From JAJFJD01 sp965228695 (GTDB lineage: Bacteria > Pseudomonadota > Alphaproteobacteria > UBA8366), in contig CBDDIB010000001.1 of the NCBI GenBank assembly GCA_965228695.1, forward strand, positions 62,001-126,000: a stretch of DNA of 64,000 nt, read 5' to 3'. The translations under genes were made by a program, and so were the position numbers. This document shows, piece after piece, positions 23,439-33,215 of this stretch. How positions within the stretch are numbered: position 1 is the stretch's first letter; every line of letters starts with the position of its first letter. Below the pieces are notes generated by a model. It saw only the letters and a list, made by a program, of their open reading frames with translations, ran no database searches and was not told where the DNA came from.

Positions 23439-25238
23439 ATGGACTACGCGTCGATACGCAATCTGCCGGCCCTGTTCTTCGAACGGGCAGAGACATTCGG
23501 CGACCGGCCGTTTCTCTGGCGGAAACAGAATGAAGACTGGCACGCACTGACGTGGCGCGAGGTCGCGGACAAGGTATCCGCGCTGGCGCACGGGCTGCGC
23601 GCCATCGGGATCAAGAACGGCGACCGGATCACGCTGGTATCGGAGAGCCGGCCGGAATGGCTGATCGCGGACCTGGCCATCATGTCGGTCGGCGCGATCG
23701 CCGTGCCCGCCTATACCACGAACACCGTCGCCGACCACCGGCATGTGCTGTCGGACAGCGGCAGTGTCGCCGCCATCGTCTCGACACCGGCGTTGGCCGA
23801 GACGTTGCTGCCCGCGGCAGCCCAGACCCCCGACACGGAGACCGTGATTTCCATCGAGCCGCTGACCCAAGCGATACCGGACGGCATCCGGCACCTCGGT
23901 TGGGACGACGTCATGGCCAACGGGCAAGCAAACGGCGGCGACCTTGCGAAAGAAATCTCGGCGATCGAACGGACCAGCACTTGTTGCTTGATCTACACCT
24001 CGGGAACATCGGGTAAGCCAAAGGGAGTCATGCTGAGTCATGGCGCGATCCTATGCAACTGCGAGGGCGCCTATTACTTCCTGCATGATCTGCCGGGATT
24101 CGAACAGGAAACCGAAATCTTCCTGTCCTTCCTGCCGCTGTCGCATTCCTACGAGCACAGCGCCGGTCAATTCTTTCCGATATCGATCGGGGCGCAGATC
24201 TACTACGCCGAAGGAATCGACAAATTGACAGCGAATATCGCCGAGGTGCGCCCGACCATCATGACCGCGGTTCCGCGGCTGTACGAAGCAATGCATAACC
24301 GTGTGCGCCGCGGCATCGAGCGCACCGGCGGACTGAAACAAACGCTGTTCGAACGCGCCGTTGAACTCGGCCGGAAATCGTACGAAGCCCCGGGTTCGTT
24401 GACCATCGGTGAAAGAGTCACGAACAGCCTGCTCGACTCGCTCGTTCGCAAAAAGGTGAAGGAACGGTTCGGCGGCCGGCTCAAGGCATTCGTATCCGGC
24501 GGCGCGCCATTGAATTACGACATAGGCGTGTTCTTTACCGCGCTCGGCCTGCAAATCCTGCAAGGCTACGGCCAGACCGAAGCCGCCCCGGTCGTCAGCT
24601 GCAATCCCTTCACCTTGAACAAGCTGCAAACCGTCGGGCCGCCGTTGCGTGGCGTGAATGTCCGCATCGCGGAAGACGGCGAGATCCTCGTCCAGGGCGA
24701 GTTGGTCATGCAGGGCTACTGGAACAATCCGGAAGCGACCGCGGAAACGATCCGCGACGGCTGGCTTCATACCGGCGACATCGGTGAAACCGATGACGAC
24801 GGCTACATCCGTATCACCGACCGGAAGAAGGACATCATCGTCAATTCCGGCGGTGACAACGTGTCGCCGGCTCGCGTCGAAGGCATCCTCACCGCGGAAC
24901 CCGAGATCGGCCAGGCCATGGTGTATGGCGACAGACGCCCCCATCTCGTGGCGCTTATCGTGCCCGACCCGGACTTCTTGGCGGAATGGTCGAAAGACAA
25001 CGGCAAACCCGGCGACCTTGCCGATCTGGCCGACGACCCCGACCTGCAAAAAACGCTGCAGGACGTGTTGGATCGGGTCAACGCAAAACTATCGGTCACG
25101 GAGCGGATACGGCGCGTCAAGATCGCGCCCGAGGCGTTCACCATCGAGAATGAAATGATGACCCCGACCATGAAACTGCGCCGGCATGTCGTCAAAGCGG
25201 CCTACGGCGACGCGCTGGAGGGGCTGTACGGCCATTGA
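23439..25238 (+). CDS. Long-chain acyl-CoA synthetase (AMP-forming)
   Basis: A 599-residue adenylate-forming enzyme that activates long-chain fatty acids to CoA thioesters. The P-loop-like motif YTSGTSGKPKGVMLSH, the GYGQTEAAP motif, and GWLHTGDIGETDDDGYIRITDRKKD are intact. It resembles the FadD15 type rather than E. coli FadD. The ATG at 23439 has GGAGGA upstream; homology begins at MDYASIRNLPALF. A BON-domain gene follows in the same direction after about 84 bases. Confidence 0.92.
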   Translation: MDYASIRNLPALFFERAETFGDRPFLWRKQNEDWHALTWREVADKVSALAHGLRAIGIKNGDRITLVSESRPEWLIADLAIMSVGAIAVPAYTTNTVADHRHVLSDSGSVAAIVSTPALAETLLPAAAQTPDTETVISIEPLTQAIPDGIRHLGWDDVMANGQANGGDLAKEISAIERTSTCCLIYTSGTSGKPKGVMLSHGAILCNCEGAYYFLHDLPGFEQETEIFLSFLPLSHSYEHSAGQFFPISIGAQIYYAEGIDKLTANIAEVRPTIMTAVPRLYEAMHNRVRRGIERTGGLKQTLFERAVELGRKSYEAPGSLTIGERVTNSLLDSLVRKKVKERFGGRLKAFVSGGAPLNYDIGVFFTALGLQILQGYGQTEAAPVVSCNPFTLNKLQTVGPPLRGVNVRIAEDGEILVQGELVMQGYWNNPEATAETIRDGWLHTGDIGETDDDGYIRITDRKKDIIVNSGGDNVSPARVEGILTAEPEIGQAMVYGDRRPHLVALIVPDPDFLAEWSKDNGKPGDLADLADDPDLQKTLQDVLDRVNAKLSVTERIRRVKIAPEAFTIENEMMTPTMKLRRHVVKAAYGDALEGLYGH

Positions 25239-25322
25239 CCGAAAGAGTGGCGGCAGACTTCTGCACAGCCGCCGGGTAAGGACCGTGGGCCGGCGTGCGC
25301 CCGCTTCAACCTGCGAGAGGAA

Positions 25323-25913
25323 ATGAAACCGATCCTTGCCGCCCTCGTCCTGACCGCAAGCCTTATGCTGACTTCGATGCCGGCCGGAACATCGGCCGCA
25401 GCCGCCGAGCAGCCGCGCGGACCGGCAACGGCCGTCAACGACAGCACGCAGCCGCGTCCCGACCGCGTGCTTCTGCAGCAAATCAAGACCCGCATGCTCG
25501 ACGCCAGGGCCCGTTTCTACGCCGACATCAACGTCGACGTTATCGGCGGCGATGTTCTGCTTAGCGGGCGGGTCTCCGACCCGAAAGACAAGCGCCGCGC
25601 CGCCGCCCTTGTCCGCAGCGTGCCCGGCATCCAAACGGTGATCAACGAAATTCACGTCGGCAAAACCGCGACGATGCGCCAGGCCATCGACGATTTGAAC
25701 CTGGAGCGCCGGATCAAGGCCTCCCTGACCAGTGTGTTCGGGAACCGGGTCCCGCGCCTGAGCTACCGCGTCACCGACGGCGTGGTCTACGTGTTCGGTC
25801 ACGCCAAATCGGAGTGGGAACACAACCGGACACTGGCCGTCGTCAAGCAGGTCAAAGGCATCGAGAAAGTAATCGACCGTCTCCGCATCGTGCGTAACGG
25901 TCCGGCGGGCTGA
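25323..25913 (+). CDS. Periplasmic protein with two BON domains
   Basis: A 196-residue exported protein with a signal peptide to about residue 27. Two BON domains follow: the first at about 48-115 (VIGGDVLLSGRVSDP) and the second at about 120-190 (VTDGVVYVFGHAKSEWE). BON domains of OsmY-like proteins bind phospholipids at the envelope. GAGAGGAA precedes the ATG. The 3' end and stop codon overlap a GC-rich hairpin. Confidence 0.88.
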   Translation: MKPILAALVLTASLMLTSMPAGTSAAAAEQPRGPATAVNDSTQPRPDRVLLQQIKTRMLDARARFYADINVDVIGGDVLLSGRVSDPKDKRRAAALVRSVPGIQTVINEIHVGKTATMRQAIDDLNLERRIKASLTSVFGNRVPRLSYRVTDGVVYVFGHAKSEWEHNRTLAVVKQVKGIEKVIDRLRIVRNGPAG

Positions 25914-25928
25914 CGCCGCCCGCGCCGG
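25902..25928 (+). terminator. Imperfect hairpin at the end of the BON gene
   Basis: CCGGCGGGC and GCCCGCGCCGG can pair with a bulge around the stop codon, then TTTC follows. It is the only structure between the convergent BON and cation efflux genes. Confidence 0.3.
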
Positions 25929-25942
25929 TTTCACTACCCGGG

Positions 25943-26899
25943 TCAGTCATCCGGCCGTTTCAGCGCGCGCGCCTCGTTTGTCCGGTGCGCCAACCAACTC
26001 TGCGCTTCGATAAAGACGCGCTTGATCTCCGGGAAATCGCATTTGATTCCCGTTTCCAATTCGCTGATTGCGGCCTCGACCTCTTCCGACGGCAATCCGT
26101 CCCGGAAATCGACGCTGAGGTTGAGCAGGACATCCCGGGGGCCGAGATGCATGGTCAACACTTCGTTGGTCGATGAAATCCGGTCGTCCGCCTGCAGCAT
26201 CGCGCGCACCGCCGCCTGTGTTTCCGGCATCGCCGCTTCGCCGATCAGCAATCCCTTGCTTTCCGCAGCGAGCACTGCCGCGGTCGCGGCCAAAATCACC
26301 CCGATGACGACTGATGCGGCGCCGTCCAATTCCGCATAGTTGTAGTAGTCGGCAGCCGCGATCCCGATCATCGCCACGATCAACCCGAGCATCGCGGCGC
26401 TGTCTTCGAACAGCACCGTAAAAATGGTCGGGTCCTTGCTTTCGCGAACGGCCCTGAAAAACGGCCGGTCACCCTTTTCCACCAGGAACGCCTTCAGCGC
26501 GAGATAACATGGCCCCGCTTCGATCAGGATCGCGGTGCCGAGGACGATATAGTTGATATGGACACTGGTAATCGCATGCGGATCTTGGATCTTTGAGATG
26601 CCTTCATAAATCGAGACGCCGGCGCCCACGGCAAAGACCATGATCGCGACGACGAAACTCCAGAAATACAGTTCCATGCCGTAGCCGAACGGATGCTCGG
26701 CGTCCGGCGCCTTCGCCGACCGCCGCAGCCCGTGCAGCAGCAGCCACTGGTTTCCGCTATCGACAAACGAATGGATCGCCTCGCTCAGCATCGCCGAGCT
26801 GCCGGTGTAGATCGACGCCCCCAGTTTCGTCACGCCGATGGCGAGATTCCCCACAAGCGCCGCGTAAATCACCGTCTTGGATGATGCGTGACCGGCCAT
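25943..26899 (-). CDS. Cation diffusion facilitator transporter
   Basis: A 318-residue inner-membrane protein with about five to six helices and a cytoplasmic C-terminal domain. The segment HSFVDSGNQ holds the first metal-site residues and EHPFGYGMELYFW is typical of the ZnT9-like branch; FEDSAAMLG gives the second metal-site pair. It exports divalent metals such as zinc in exchange for protons. I start it at MAGHASSKTV (26899); the upstream extension overlaps the epimerase gene and is not supported. It follows the epimerase gene by 35 bases. Confidence 0.87.
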   Translation of the reverse strand: MAGHASSKTVIYAALVGNLAIGVTKLGASIYTGSSAMLSEAIHSFVDSGNQWLLLHGLRRSAKAPDAEHPFGYGMELYFWSFVVAIMVFAVGAGVSIYEGISKIQDPHAITSVHINYIVLGTAILIEAGPCYLALKAFLVEKGDRPFFRAVRESKDPTIFTVLFEDSAAMLGLIVAMIGIAAADYYNYAELDGAASVVIGVILAATAAVLAAESKGLLIGEAAMPETQAAVRAMLQADDRISSTNEVLTMHLGPRDVLLNLSVDFRDGLPSEEVEAAISELETGIKCDFPEIKRVFIEAQSWLAHRTNEARALKRPDD

Positions 26900-26934
26900 A
26901 CGCTGCTCCGTTGCCTTATGGACGTCTCGCGACG

Positions 26935-27915
26935 CTAAATTTCGTGATAGTCGCGATACCACTCGATGAATTTCGGCAAACCGACCTCGATGGGCGTCTG
27001 CGGCGCAAACCCGAAATCCCGCTGCGTGTCCGAAATATCGGCGCTCGTCGCCTTGACGTCGCCCGGCTGCATGGGCGCATGTTCGATCTGCGCCTCTTTG
27101 CCGATCGTCTCCTCGATGATCTCGACGAATCGAGTCAACTTTTCCGAACGATTGTTGCCGATGTTGTAAACCCGATGCGGCGCCGTTTCGCCATCGTCGG
27201 CAGGCGGCTTGTCGAGACATCCCAGGACACCGTTCACGATGTCGTCGATATAGGTGAAATCACGCATCATATCGCCGTTGTTGAAGAGTTGGATCGGCCG
27301 CCCTTCGTAGATCGCCTTGGTGAATATATACGCGGCCATATCCGGACGCCCCCAGGGCCCGTATACGGTGAAGAATCGCAGCCCGGTCGACGGCATCCGA
27401 TAGAGATGGCTGTAGCAATGCGAAATATGCTCGTCCGATTTCTTGGTCGCCGCGTACAGCGATATCGGCGTGTCGGTCCGGTCGGCGGTCGAAAACGGAA
27501 CCTTCTTGTTGCCGCCATAGACGGAGGACGAACTGGCATAGACGAGATGGTCGAGCCGGTCGAGATGTCGGCAGAACTCCAGTATCACGAGATGACCGAG
27601 CAGGTTGGAATGAAGGTAGGCGAACGGATTCTCCAAGGAATATCGAACTCCGGCCTGCGCCGCGAGATGCACGACGCGGGTGATCTCCGGATGTTTCGAC
27701 GCCAGCGCCTCCATCGCGGTGCGATCGGCGATATCCGAATGTTCGAAGGAAAAGGCGTTATGCCGCAACAGGTTGTCTCGGCGGGCTTCTTTCAGGGTCA
27801 CTTCGTAATAGTCGTTGAGATTGTCGAGGCCGATCACCCGTTCCCCCCGCGCCAACAAGGCATGGGCGACATGGGAACCGATAAAGCCGGCCGCGCCGGT
27901 CACAAGAACAGACAT
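26935..27915 (-). CDS. UDP-glucuronate 4-epimerase-like NAD-dependent sugar epimerase
   Basis: A 326-residue extended SDR. GAAGFIGSH at residues 7-15 binds NAD, YASSSSVYG gives the catalytic serine region, and SLYAATKKSDE holds the catalytic Y-x-x-x-K. The later GPWGRPDMA and RDFTYIDDIV stretches match the CapI/LspL type that makes UDP-galacturonate for cell-surface polysaccharides. The neighbours do not include other polysaccharide genes. Confidence 0.9.
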   Translation of the reverse strand: MSVLVTGAAGFIGSHVAHALLARGERVIGLDNLNDYYEVTLKEARRDNLLRHNAFSFEHSDIADRTAMEALASKHPEITRVVHLAAQAGVRYSLENPFAYLHSNLLGHLVILEFCRHLDRLDHLVYASSSSVYGGNKKVPFSTADRTDTPISLYAATKKSDEHISHCYSHLYRMPSTGLRFFTVYGPWGRPDMAAYIFTKAIYEGRPIQLFNNGDMMRDFTYIDDIVNGVLGCLDKPPADDGETAPHRVYNIGNNRSEKLTRFVEIIEETIGKEAQIEHAPMQPGDVKATSADISDTQRDFGFAPQTPIEVGLPKFIEWYRDYHEI

Positions 27916-28083
27916 TCACATGCTCCGTGGTTTTCGCCGCCTCCATATAGCGCGCCTTTGCATCAGACTCACGCCCTGGATGCGGCGATTGGCATACCCG
28001 TTGGCCCGGAGTCGCGCAATTTCACAACTTTCGCGACATTCGCGGCGCAACAAATCTCCCGTTGTTGGACACCGCTCGGTGCT

Positions 28084-28105
28084 TTGTTGCAAAGTGTGGC
28101 AACAA
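28084..28105. promoter_or_regulatory. Inverted repeat upstream of the indolepyruvate oxidoreductase gene
   Basis: TTGTTGC and GCAACAA flank an eight-base spacer, 68 bases before the start codon. The size fits an operator for a dimeric regulator. The cognate protein is not visible. Confidence 0.35.
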
Positions 28106-28172
28106 GCCCCCAACCGTTTGAAATTGCCGCCGTGCTCATTATTTTTTTAGTACCGGGAGGTGAAATCCGGGA

Positions 28173-31100
28173 ATGACGATATCGGCGGTAACGCTCGACG
28201 ATAAGTACACGCTTGAAAGCGGCCGGGTCTTTTTGACCGGCACGCAAGCATTGGTCCGCCTGCCGATGATGCAGCGGCGGCGGGACGAGGCAGCCGGCCT
28301 GAACACGGGCTGCTTCATTTCCGGCTACCGCGGATCGCCGCTCGGCGCGCTCGACCAGCAGCTTTGGCAGGCGCGCGAATTCCTCAAGAAACACAACATC
28401 GAGTTCCAGCCCGGCGTGAACGAAGACTTGGCCGTCACGGCGATCTGGGGATCGCAACAGCTCGGCCTCTTCCCGGGCGCCACCGTCGACGGCGTCTACG
28501 GCATGTTTTACGGCAAGGGTCCCGGCATCGACCGGTCGGGCGATGCGTTGCGGCACGCTAATCTCGCCGGCACAGCGCCGCATGGCGGTGTTCTCTTACT
28601 CGCGGGTGACGACCACACGTCGAAATCCTCCACGACCGCGCATCAGACCGAGTACGGTTTCGTCGATACGATGATTCCGGTTTTGAACCCGTCGGGCGTC
28701 CAGGAATTCCTGGATATGGGATTGTTCGGCTGGGCGATGTCGCGCTATTCGGGCTGTTGGGTCGCCTTCAAGGTGGTCGCCGAAACGGTCGATACCTCCG
28801 CGTCCGTCTACGTCGATCCGCACCGCATCGACATTAAACTGCCGGACGATTTCGACATGCCGCCGGGCGGCCTCAATATCCGCTGGCCGGACGGCTGGCT
28901 GGAACAGGAAGAACGGCTGCATCATCACAAGCTCTACGCCGCGCTTGCCTTTGCCCGCGCGAACAATCTGAACCGGCCCGTGATCGACGGACCCAAACGG
29001 CGCATCGGCATCGTGACCTGCGGCAAGTCCTATCTCGACGTGAGGCAGGCGCTCGAGGATCTCGGCATCGACGAGACCTATGCCCAGGATATCGGGCTTT
29101 CCGTTTACAAGGTCGGCATGACATGGCCGCTCGAACGCGACGGAATGCGCGAGTTTGCGGAAGGGCTCGAGGAAATCCTCGTGATCGAGGAGAAGCGCGC
29201 CCTCATCGAGAACCAGCTCAAGGAACAACTGTACAACTGGCGGGCGGACGTCCGCCCCGTGGTCGTCGGCAAGTTCGACGAAAACCGGGAGTTCATCCTG
29301 CCGTCGAACGGCGAATTGACGCCAGGCAGGATCGCGCAGGTGATCGCCGACCGGTTGAAACGCTTCCACACCAGCCCGCAGATCGAAGAACGCGTCGCGT
29401 TCCTCAAGGAGCAGGAACGCACCCTCAAGGGCCGCGACCCGAGCGTATTGCGGACTCCGTATTTCTGCTCCGGCTGCCCGCACAACACATCCACCAAGGT
29501 GCCGGAAGGAAGCCGCGCGCTCGCCGGCATCGGCTGCCACTACATGGCCCAGTGGATGGACCGCAACACCGAAACCTACACTCATATGGGCGGCGAAGGG
29601 GTGACCTGGATCGGACAGGCGCCCTTCACCGAAACCGACCACGTCTTCGTCAATCTCGGCGACGGCACCTATTACCATTCGGGCCTGCTGGCGATCCGGA
29701 TGGCCGTCGCGTCGGGGGTCAAGGTTACCTATAAGATCCTGTTCAACGATGCCGTCGCAATGACCGGCGGCCAACCCATGGACGGACCGCTGACGGTTCC
29801 GCGCATCACCCAACAATTGCATGGCGAGGGCGTCGAAACCATCGTGGTGGTCAGCGACGAACCGGACAAATACGATCGCAACGCCGGGTTCGCGGCGGGC
29901 GTCACCGTTCATCATCGCGACGACTTGGACGCGGTCCAGCGGAAGCTGCGGGACACCCCCGGTGTCACCGTCATGGTCTACGATCAGACCTGCGCCGCGG
30001 AGAAACGGCGGCGCCGGAAACGCGGCCTCTACCCGGACCCGCCCAAACGCGCGTTCATCAACGAACTCGTCTGTGAAGGCTGCGGCGATTGCTCGGCCAA
30101 GTCGAACTGCCTGTCGGTCATCCCGGTGGAAACCGAATACGGCCGCAAGCGCAAGATCGACCAGTCGAGCTGCAACAAGGATTTTTCCTGCGTCAACGGC
30201 TTCTGCCCCAGCTTCGTGACGGTGCACGGCGGCGCGCCCAAAAAGGCCAAACGCCGGGGCGCGGACGGAACGCAGCCCGATATCTTCGAAGCGCTCCCCG
30301 ATCCGGCGATACCGGCCATCGACAAACCTTACGGAATCCTCGTAACCGGCGTCGGCGGCACCGGTGTCGTCACGGTCGGCGCATTGCTCGGCATGGCCGC
30401 CCATATCGAAGGGAAAGGCTGCTCGATTCTCGATATGATCGGCCTGGCGCAAAAGGGCGGCGCCGTGGTGAGCCACGTGCGCCTGGCGCAACGGCCCGAG
30501 GACATTCACGCGGTTCGCCTGGCTTCCGGCGGGGCCAAGCTCATCCTCGGCTGCGATATCATCGTCGCCGCACGCGGCGACAATCTCAGCAAGGTCACCC
30601 CGGGCGAAACCAGCGCCGTGGTCAACACTTACGAGACGATCACCGGCGACTTCACCCGCAACCCCGATTTCCAATTCCCCACCGACGAACTGCATTCGAA
30701 TATCGAAAATGCCGTCGGGCCGGAAAAGACACATTTTGTCGACGCCACGCGCTTGGCGACCGACCTCATGGGCGATTCCATCGCGTCGAATATGTTCATG
30801 CTGGGCTTCGCATTCCAAAAGGGCCTGATCCCGATTTCGGCGGACGCCATCTTCAAGGCAATCGAACTGAACGGCGTCGCCGTGCAGTCCAATCAAAGCG
30901 CCTTCACGTGGGGCCGGCGCGCCGCGCACGATCTGGCCGCGGTACAGCGCATTGCATCGCCGGGCGCGCCGAAACCGGCCGAACCCGCCGATCCGGCCAC
31001 GCGGCTGCGCGATCTGATCGAGGATCGCATCGCCTTTTTGACGGAGTACCAAAACGCAAAATACGCGGACCGCTACACGCGCCTGGTCGACCGGGTCCGC

Positions 31101-31667
31101 ACGGTTCAGGCGGTCAACACACCGCAGGACCAGGGCCTGACCGAAACGGTCGCCCGCTACTTCTTCAAGCTGCTCGCCTACAAGGATGAATATGAGGTCG
31201 CGCGGCTATACACCGATCCGGCATTCCAGGACCGGCTCAACGCCGCCTTCGAAGGGGATTTCAAGCTGAAGTTCCACCTCGCGCCGCCGCTGCTCGCACC
31301 GAAAGACCCGGTAACGGGTGAATTGCGGAAACGCCAATACGGACCGTGGGTACTCAAAGCGTTCGGCATGCTCACGAAACTGAAATTCCTGCGCGGCACC
31401 CCCTTCGACCCCTTCGGATACACCGAGGAACGCAAAACGGAACGGCAATTGATCGCCGACTACGAGACGACCATCGAATCGCTGCTGCAAACGCTAACGC
31501 CGCAGAATCACGATCTTGCCATCGAGATTGCCAGCATCCCGGAACAAATCCGCGGCTACGGCCACGTCAAGGAGGCGAGTATCGCCTGTGCGCGGGCCCG
31601 GCAGGAAGAGTTGGTCGCCGCCTTCCGCGACCCACAAACCGCGGCGGTGGTCAGCGCAGCGGAGTAG
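28173..31667 (+). CDS. Fused indolepyruvate:ferredoxin oxidoreductase
   Basis: At 1164 residues this is the single-chain form in which alpha and gamma parts are joined. It decarboxylates aryl-pyruvates to acyl-CoA with reduced ferredoxin or another acceptor. FCSGCPH lies near residue 431 and the thiamine-diphosphate segment GDGTYYHSG near 496. ELVCEGCGDCSAKSNC near 634 begins a cysteine cluster for 4Fe-4S. TGVGGTGVVTVG near 725 opens the gamma domain, and a C-terminal DUF6537-like region ends the protein. The ATG has GGGAGG ten bases upstream. It is monocistronic. Confidence 0.92.
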   Translation: MTISAVTLDDKYTLESGRVFLTGTQALVRLPMMQRRRDEAAGLNTGCFISGYRGSPLGALDQQLWQAREFLKKHNIEFQPGVNEDLAVTAIWGSQQLGLFPGATVDGVYGMFYGKGPGIDRSGDALRHANLAGTAPHGGVLLLAGDDHTSKSSTTAHQTEYGFVDTMIPVLNPSGVQEFLDMGLFGWAMSRYSGCWVAFKVVAETVDTSASVYVDPHRIDIKLPDDFDMPPGGLNIRWPDGWLEQEERLHHHKLYAALAFARANNLNRPVIDGPKRRIGIVTCGKSYLDVRQALEDLGIDETYAQDIGLSVYKVGMTWPLERDGMREFAEGLEEILVIEEKRALIENQLKEQLYNWRADVRPVVVGKFDENREFILPSNGELTPGRIAQVIADRLKRFHTSPQIEERVAFLKEQERTLKGRDPSVLRTPYFCSGCPHNTSTKVPEGSRALAGIGCHYMAQWMDRNTETYTHMGGEGVTWIGQAPFTETDHVFVNLGDGTYYHSGLLAIRMAVASGVKVTYKILFNDAVAMTGGQPMDGPLTVPRITQQLHGEGVETIVVVSDEPDKYDRNAGFAAGVTVHHRDDLDAVQRKLRDTPGVTVMVYDQTCAAEKRRRRKRGLYPDPPKRAFINELVCEGCGDCSAKSNCLSVIPVETEYGRKRKIDQSSCNKDFSCVNGFCPSFVTVHGGAPKKAKRRGADGTQPDIFEALPDPAIPAIDKPYGILVTGVGGTGVVTVGALLGMAAHIEGKGCSILDMIGLAQKGGAVVSHVRLAQRPEDIHAVRLASGGAKLILGCDIIVAARGDNLSKVTPGETSAVVNTYETITGDFTRNPDFQFPTDELHSNIENAVGPEKTHFVDATRLATDLMGDSIASNMFMLGFAFQKGLIPISADAIFKAIELNGVAVQSNQSAFTWGRRAAHDLAAVQRIASPGAPKPAEPADPATRLRDLIEDRIAFLTEYQNAKYADRYTRLVDRVRTVQAVNTPQDQGLTETVARYFFKLLAYKDEYEVARLYTDPAFQDRLNAAFEGDFKLKFHLAPPLLAPKDPVTGELRKRQYGPWVLKAFGMLTKLKFLRGTPFDPFGYTEERKTERQLIADYETTIESLLQTLTPQNHDLAIEIASIPEQIRGYGHVKEASIACARARQEELVAAFRDPQTAAVVSAAE

Positions 31668-31741
31668 TCCTGCGCCGCGCGGCCAACGAAAATTCACAGG
31701 CCTGCCCCATTGTCGCCGGGTTTCATCGCCACAAACGCGCC

Positions 31742-32458
31742 ATGATCGCACGGATTTATGCAATCGTCATCGCCATCGCCGTCCTGACGGCGCCGCTCGC
31801 CATGGTTTGGTTTCCGCTGAGCCAGATCCCGCGGCAGCAGCATAGTATCGAGGATCGTCTGGACGAATTCGGCTCGGCGGCGCGTAACCGGCTGCTCTCG
31901 CACTTCCTGCGGGCGCAGGTTCCGTACCCACCGGCGCGCATCGTCCTCGTCGGCCTGAAGGAAGAACGGCGGCTACAGATCTATGCGCCGGGCCGCGACG
32001 GCACGCTGCGCTATGTCATGGATCACCGAATCGTCGCCGCCGCCGGCGGGCCCGGGCCCAAGCTGCGCGCCGGCGACCGTCAGGTGCCGGAAGGCCGCTA
32101 TCGCTTGCGCTACCTGAATCCCAATTCGGCAGCCTATGTATCCCTGATGATCGGGTATCCCAACGCCTTCGACAAAGCGCGGGCGCAAACCGACGGCCGG
32201 ACCAAGCTCGGCGGCGATATCGTCATTCACGGCCCTACCACCGGAACGGAGGGATGCTTGGCGCTGGACGAAGATTCGGTGGAAGAAATCTTCACACTCG
32301 TGGCGGACGCCGGCGTCCGGAACACGGAAATCCTGATCGCGCCGCACGACTTCCGGTCCCACAAACCGCCGCGCTTAAAGGACGGATCGGAATGGACCCG
32401 CGCGCTCTATGCCCGGCTCGCGCGCACTCTCGCAAATTTACCGGTTCCGGAGAGCTAG
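31742..32458 (+). CDS. L,D-transpeptidase family protein
   Basis: A 238-residue protein with an N-terminal membrane anchor or signal (MIARIYAIVIAIAVL) and a YkuD-like catalytic domain from about residue 55. The active-site pattern is IVIHGPTTGTEGCLAL, with the cysteine near residue 172. Such enzymes cross-link peptidoglycan or attach proteins to it; some of this shorter type are murein-trimming enzymes instead. I use the ATG at 31742 because the hydrophobic segment follows it; the frame continues further upstream without homology. Confidence 0.83.
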   Translation: MIARIYAIVIAIAVLTAPLAMVWFPLSQIPRQQHSIEDRLDEFGSAARNRLLSHFLRAQVPYPPARIVLVGLKEERRLQIYAPGRDGTLRYVMDHRIVAAAGGPGPKLRAGDRQVPEGRYRLRYLNPNSAAYVSLMIGYPNAFDKARAQTDGRTKLGGDIVIHGPTTGTEGCLALDEDSVEEIFTLVADAGVRNTEILIAPHDFRSHKPPRLKDGSEWTRALYARLARTLANLPVPES

Positions 32459-32464
32459 CACGCG

Positions 32465-32707
32465 TCACATCCCGAGCGCGGACATGTACGTTTCGAGAAT
32501 TGCTTCCTGCTCCTGGCGGTCGGCATCGTCCATCTTCCGGATTCGCACGACCTGGCGCATGACCTTGGGGTCATAACCGTTGGATTTGGCTTCCGCGTAT
32601 ACCTCGCGGATGTCGTCGCTGATCGTTTTTTTCTCTTCTTCCAGCCGTTCAATTCGTTGAATGAACGACCGTAGACGTTCGCCCGCGGCCCCGTCGCCTT
32701 CGGCCAT
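32465..32707 (-). CDS. gapR: DUF2312 / GapR-type nucleoid-associated protein
   Basis: An 80-residue protein with ERLRSFIQRIERLEEEKKTIS and RQVVRIRKMDDADRQEQEAILE, and ending in LGM, all as in the DUF2312 family. Caulobacter GapR is a tetrameric protein that clamps overtwisted DNA ahead of replication and transcription. The start at MAEGDG (32707) matches the family's usual length; an in-frame ATG at 32776 adds unrelated residues. It is convergent with the transpeptidase gene. Confidence 0.88.
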   Translation of the reverse strand: MAEGDGAAGERLRSFIQRIERLEEEKKTISDDIREVYAEAKSNGYDPKVMRQVVRIRKMDDADRQEQEAILETYMSALGM

Positions 32708-32851
32708 ACTCACCCCCTGGAGTGTCGGTTTATCAAATCGGAGCGCGACAGTAGACCAGCCCCCCGGCACGGACAAGCGCGCATTCGCAAGCCGGCAGCC
32801 TCACCGAGGCGACTAGAAACTCTGCAATAAAACGAGCGATTTAAGGCCCGA

Positions 32852-33145
32852 TCAGTGTTTCTTTGACGCCTCGTATTTCGCCTTCTGCTCCGGCGTCGCC
32901 TCGGTCTGATACTTGGATTTCCACTCGCCATACGGCATCCCGTAAACGATTTCCCGGGCGGCTTCGTATTCCAGGTCAACGCCGCGCTCGTCGGCTTCGG
33001 CCTTGTACCATTTCGACAGGCAGTTCCGGCAGAAATCGGCAAGGTTCATCAGGTCGATATTCTGAACATCCGTGTTTTCCCGTAGGTGGTCGCGCAGCCG
33101 GCGAAATGTCGCCGCCTCCAGTTCAGTCCGTGTCTTGTCGTCCAT
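32852..33145 (-). CDS. DUF1244 family protein
   Basis: A 97-residue protein. The stretch NIDLMNLADFCRNCLSKWY is the family signature, followed by EIVYGMPYGEWK. DUF1244 proteins are small, helical and of unknown function, conserved in alphaproteobacteria and some gammaproteobacteria. The C-terminal 20 residues are lysine- and glutamate-rich. The two cysteines (CRNC) could bind a metal. Confidence 0.9.
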   Translation of the reverse strand: MDDKTRTELEAATFRRLRDHLRENTDVQNIDLMNLADFCRNCLSKWYKAEADERGVDLEYEAAREIVYGMPYGEWKSKYQTEATPEQKAKYEASKKH

Positions 33146-33215
33146 ATTCTCGGTCTTTCCGTATTATTCGAGTTTCCATCTAGTTATTTGGTGCGGCTGC
33201 TCCAAAAATCAGCCC

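Noticed and set aside
28596..31052. An 818-codon minus-strand frame
   Set aside because: It lies entirely inside the oxidoreductase gene in the antisense direction, as expected from GC-rich codon use; no motif is recognisable.
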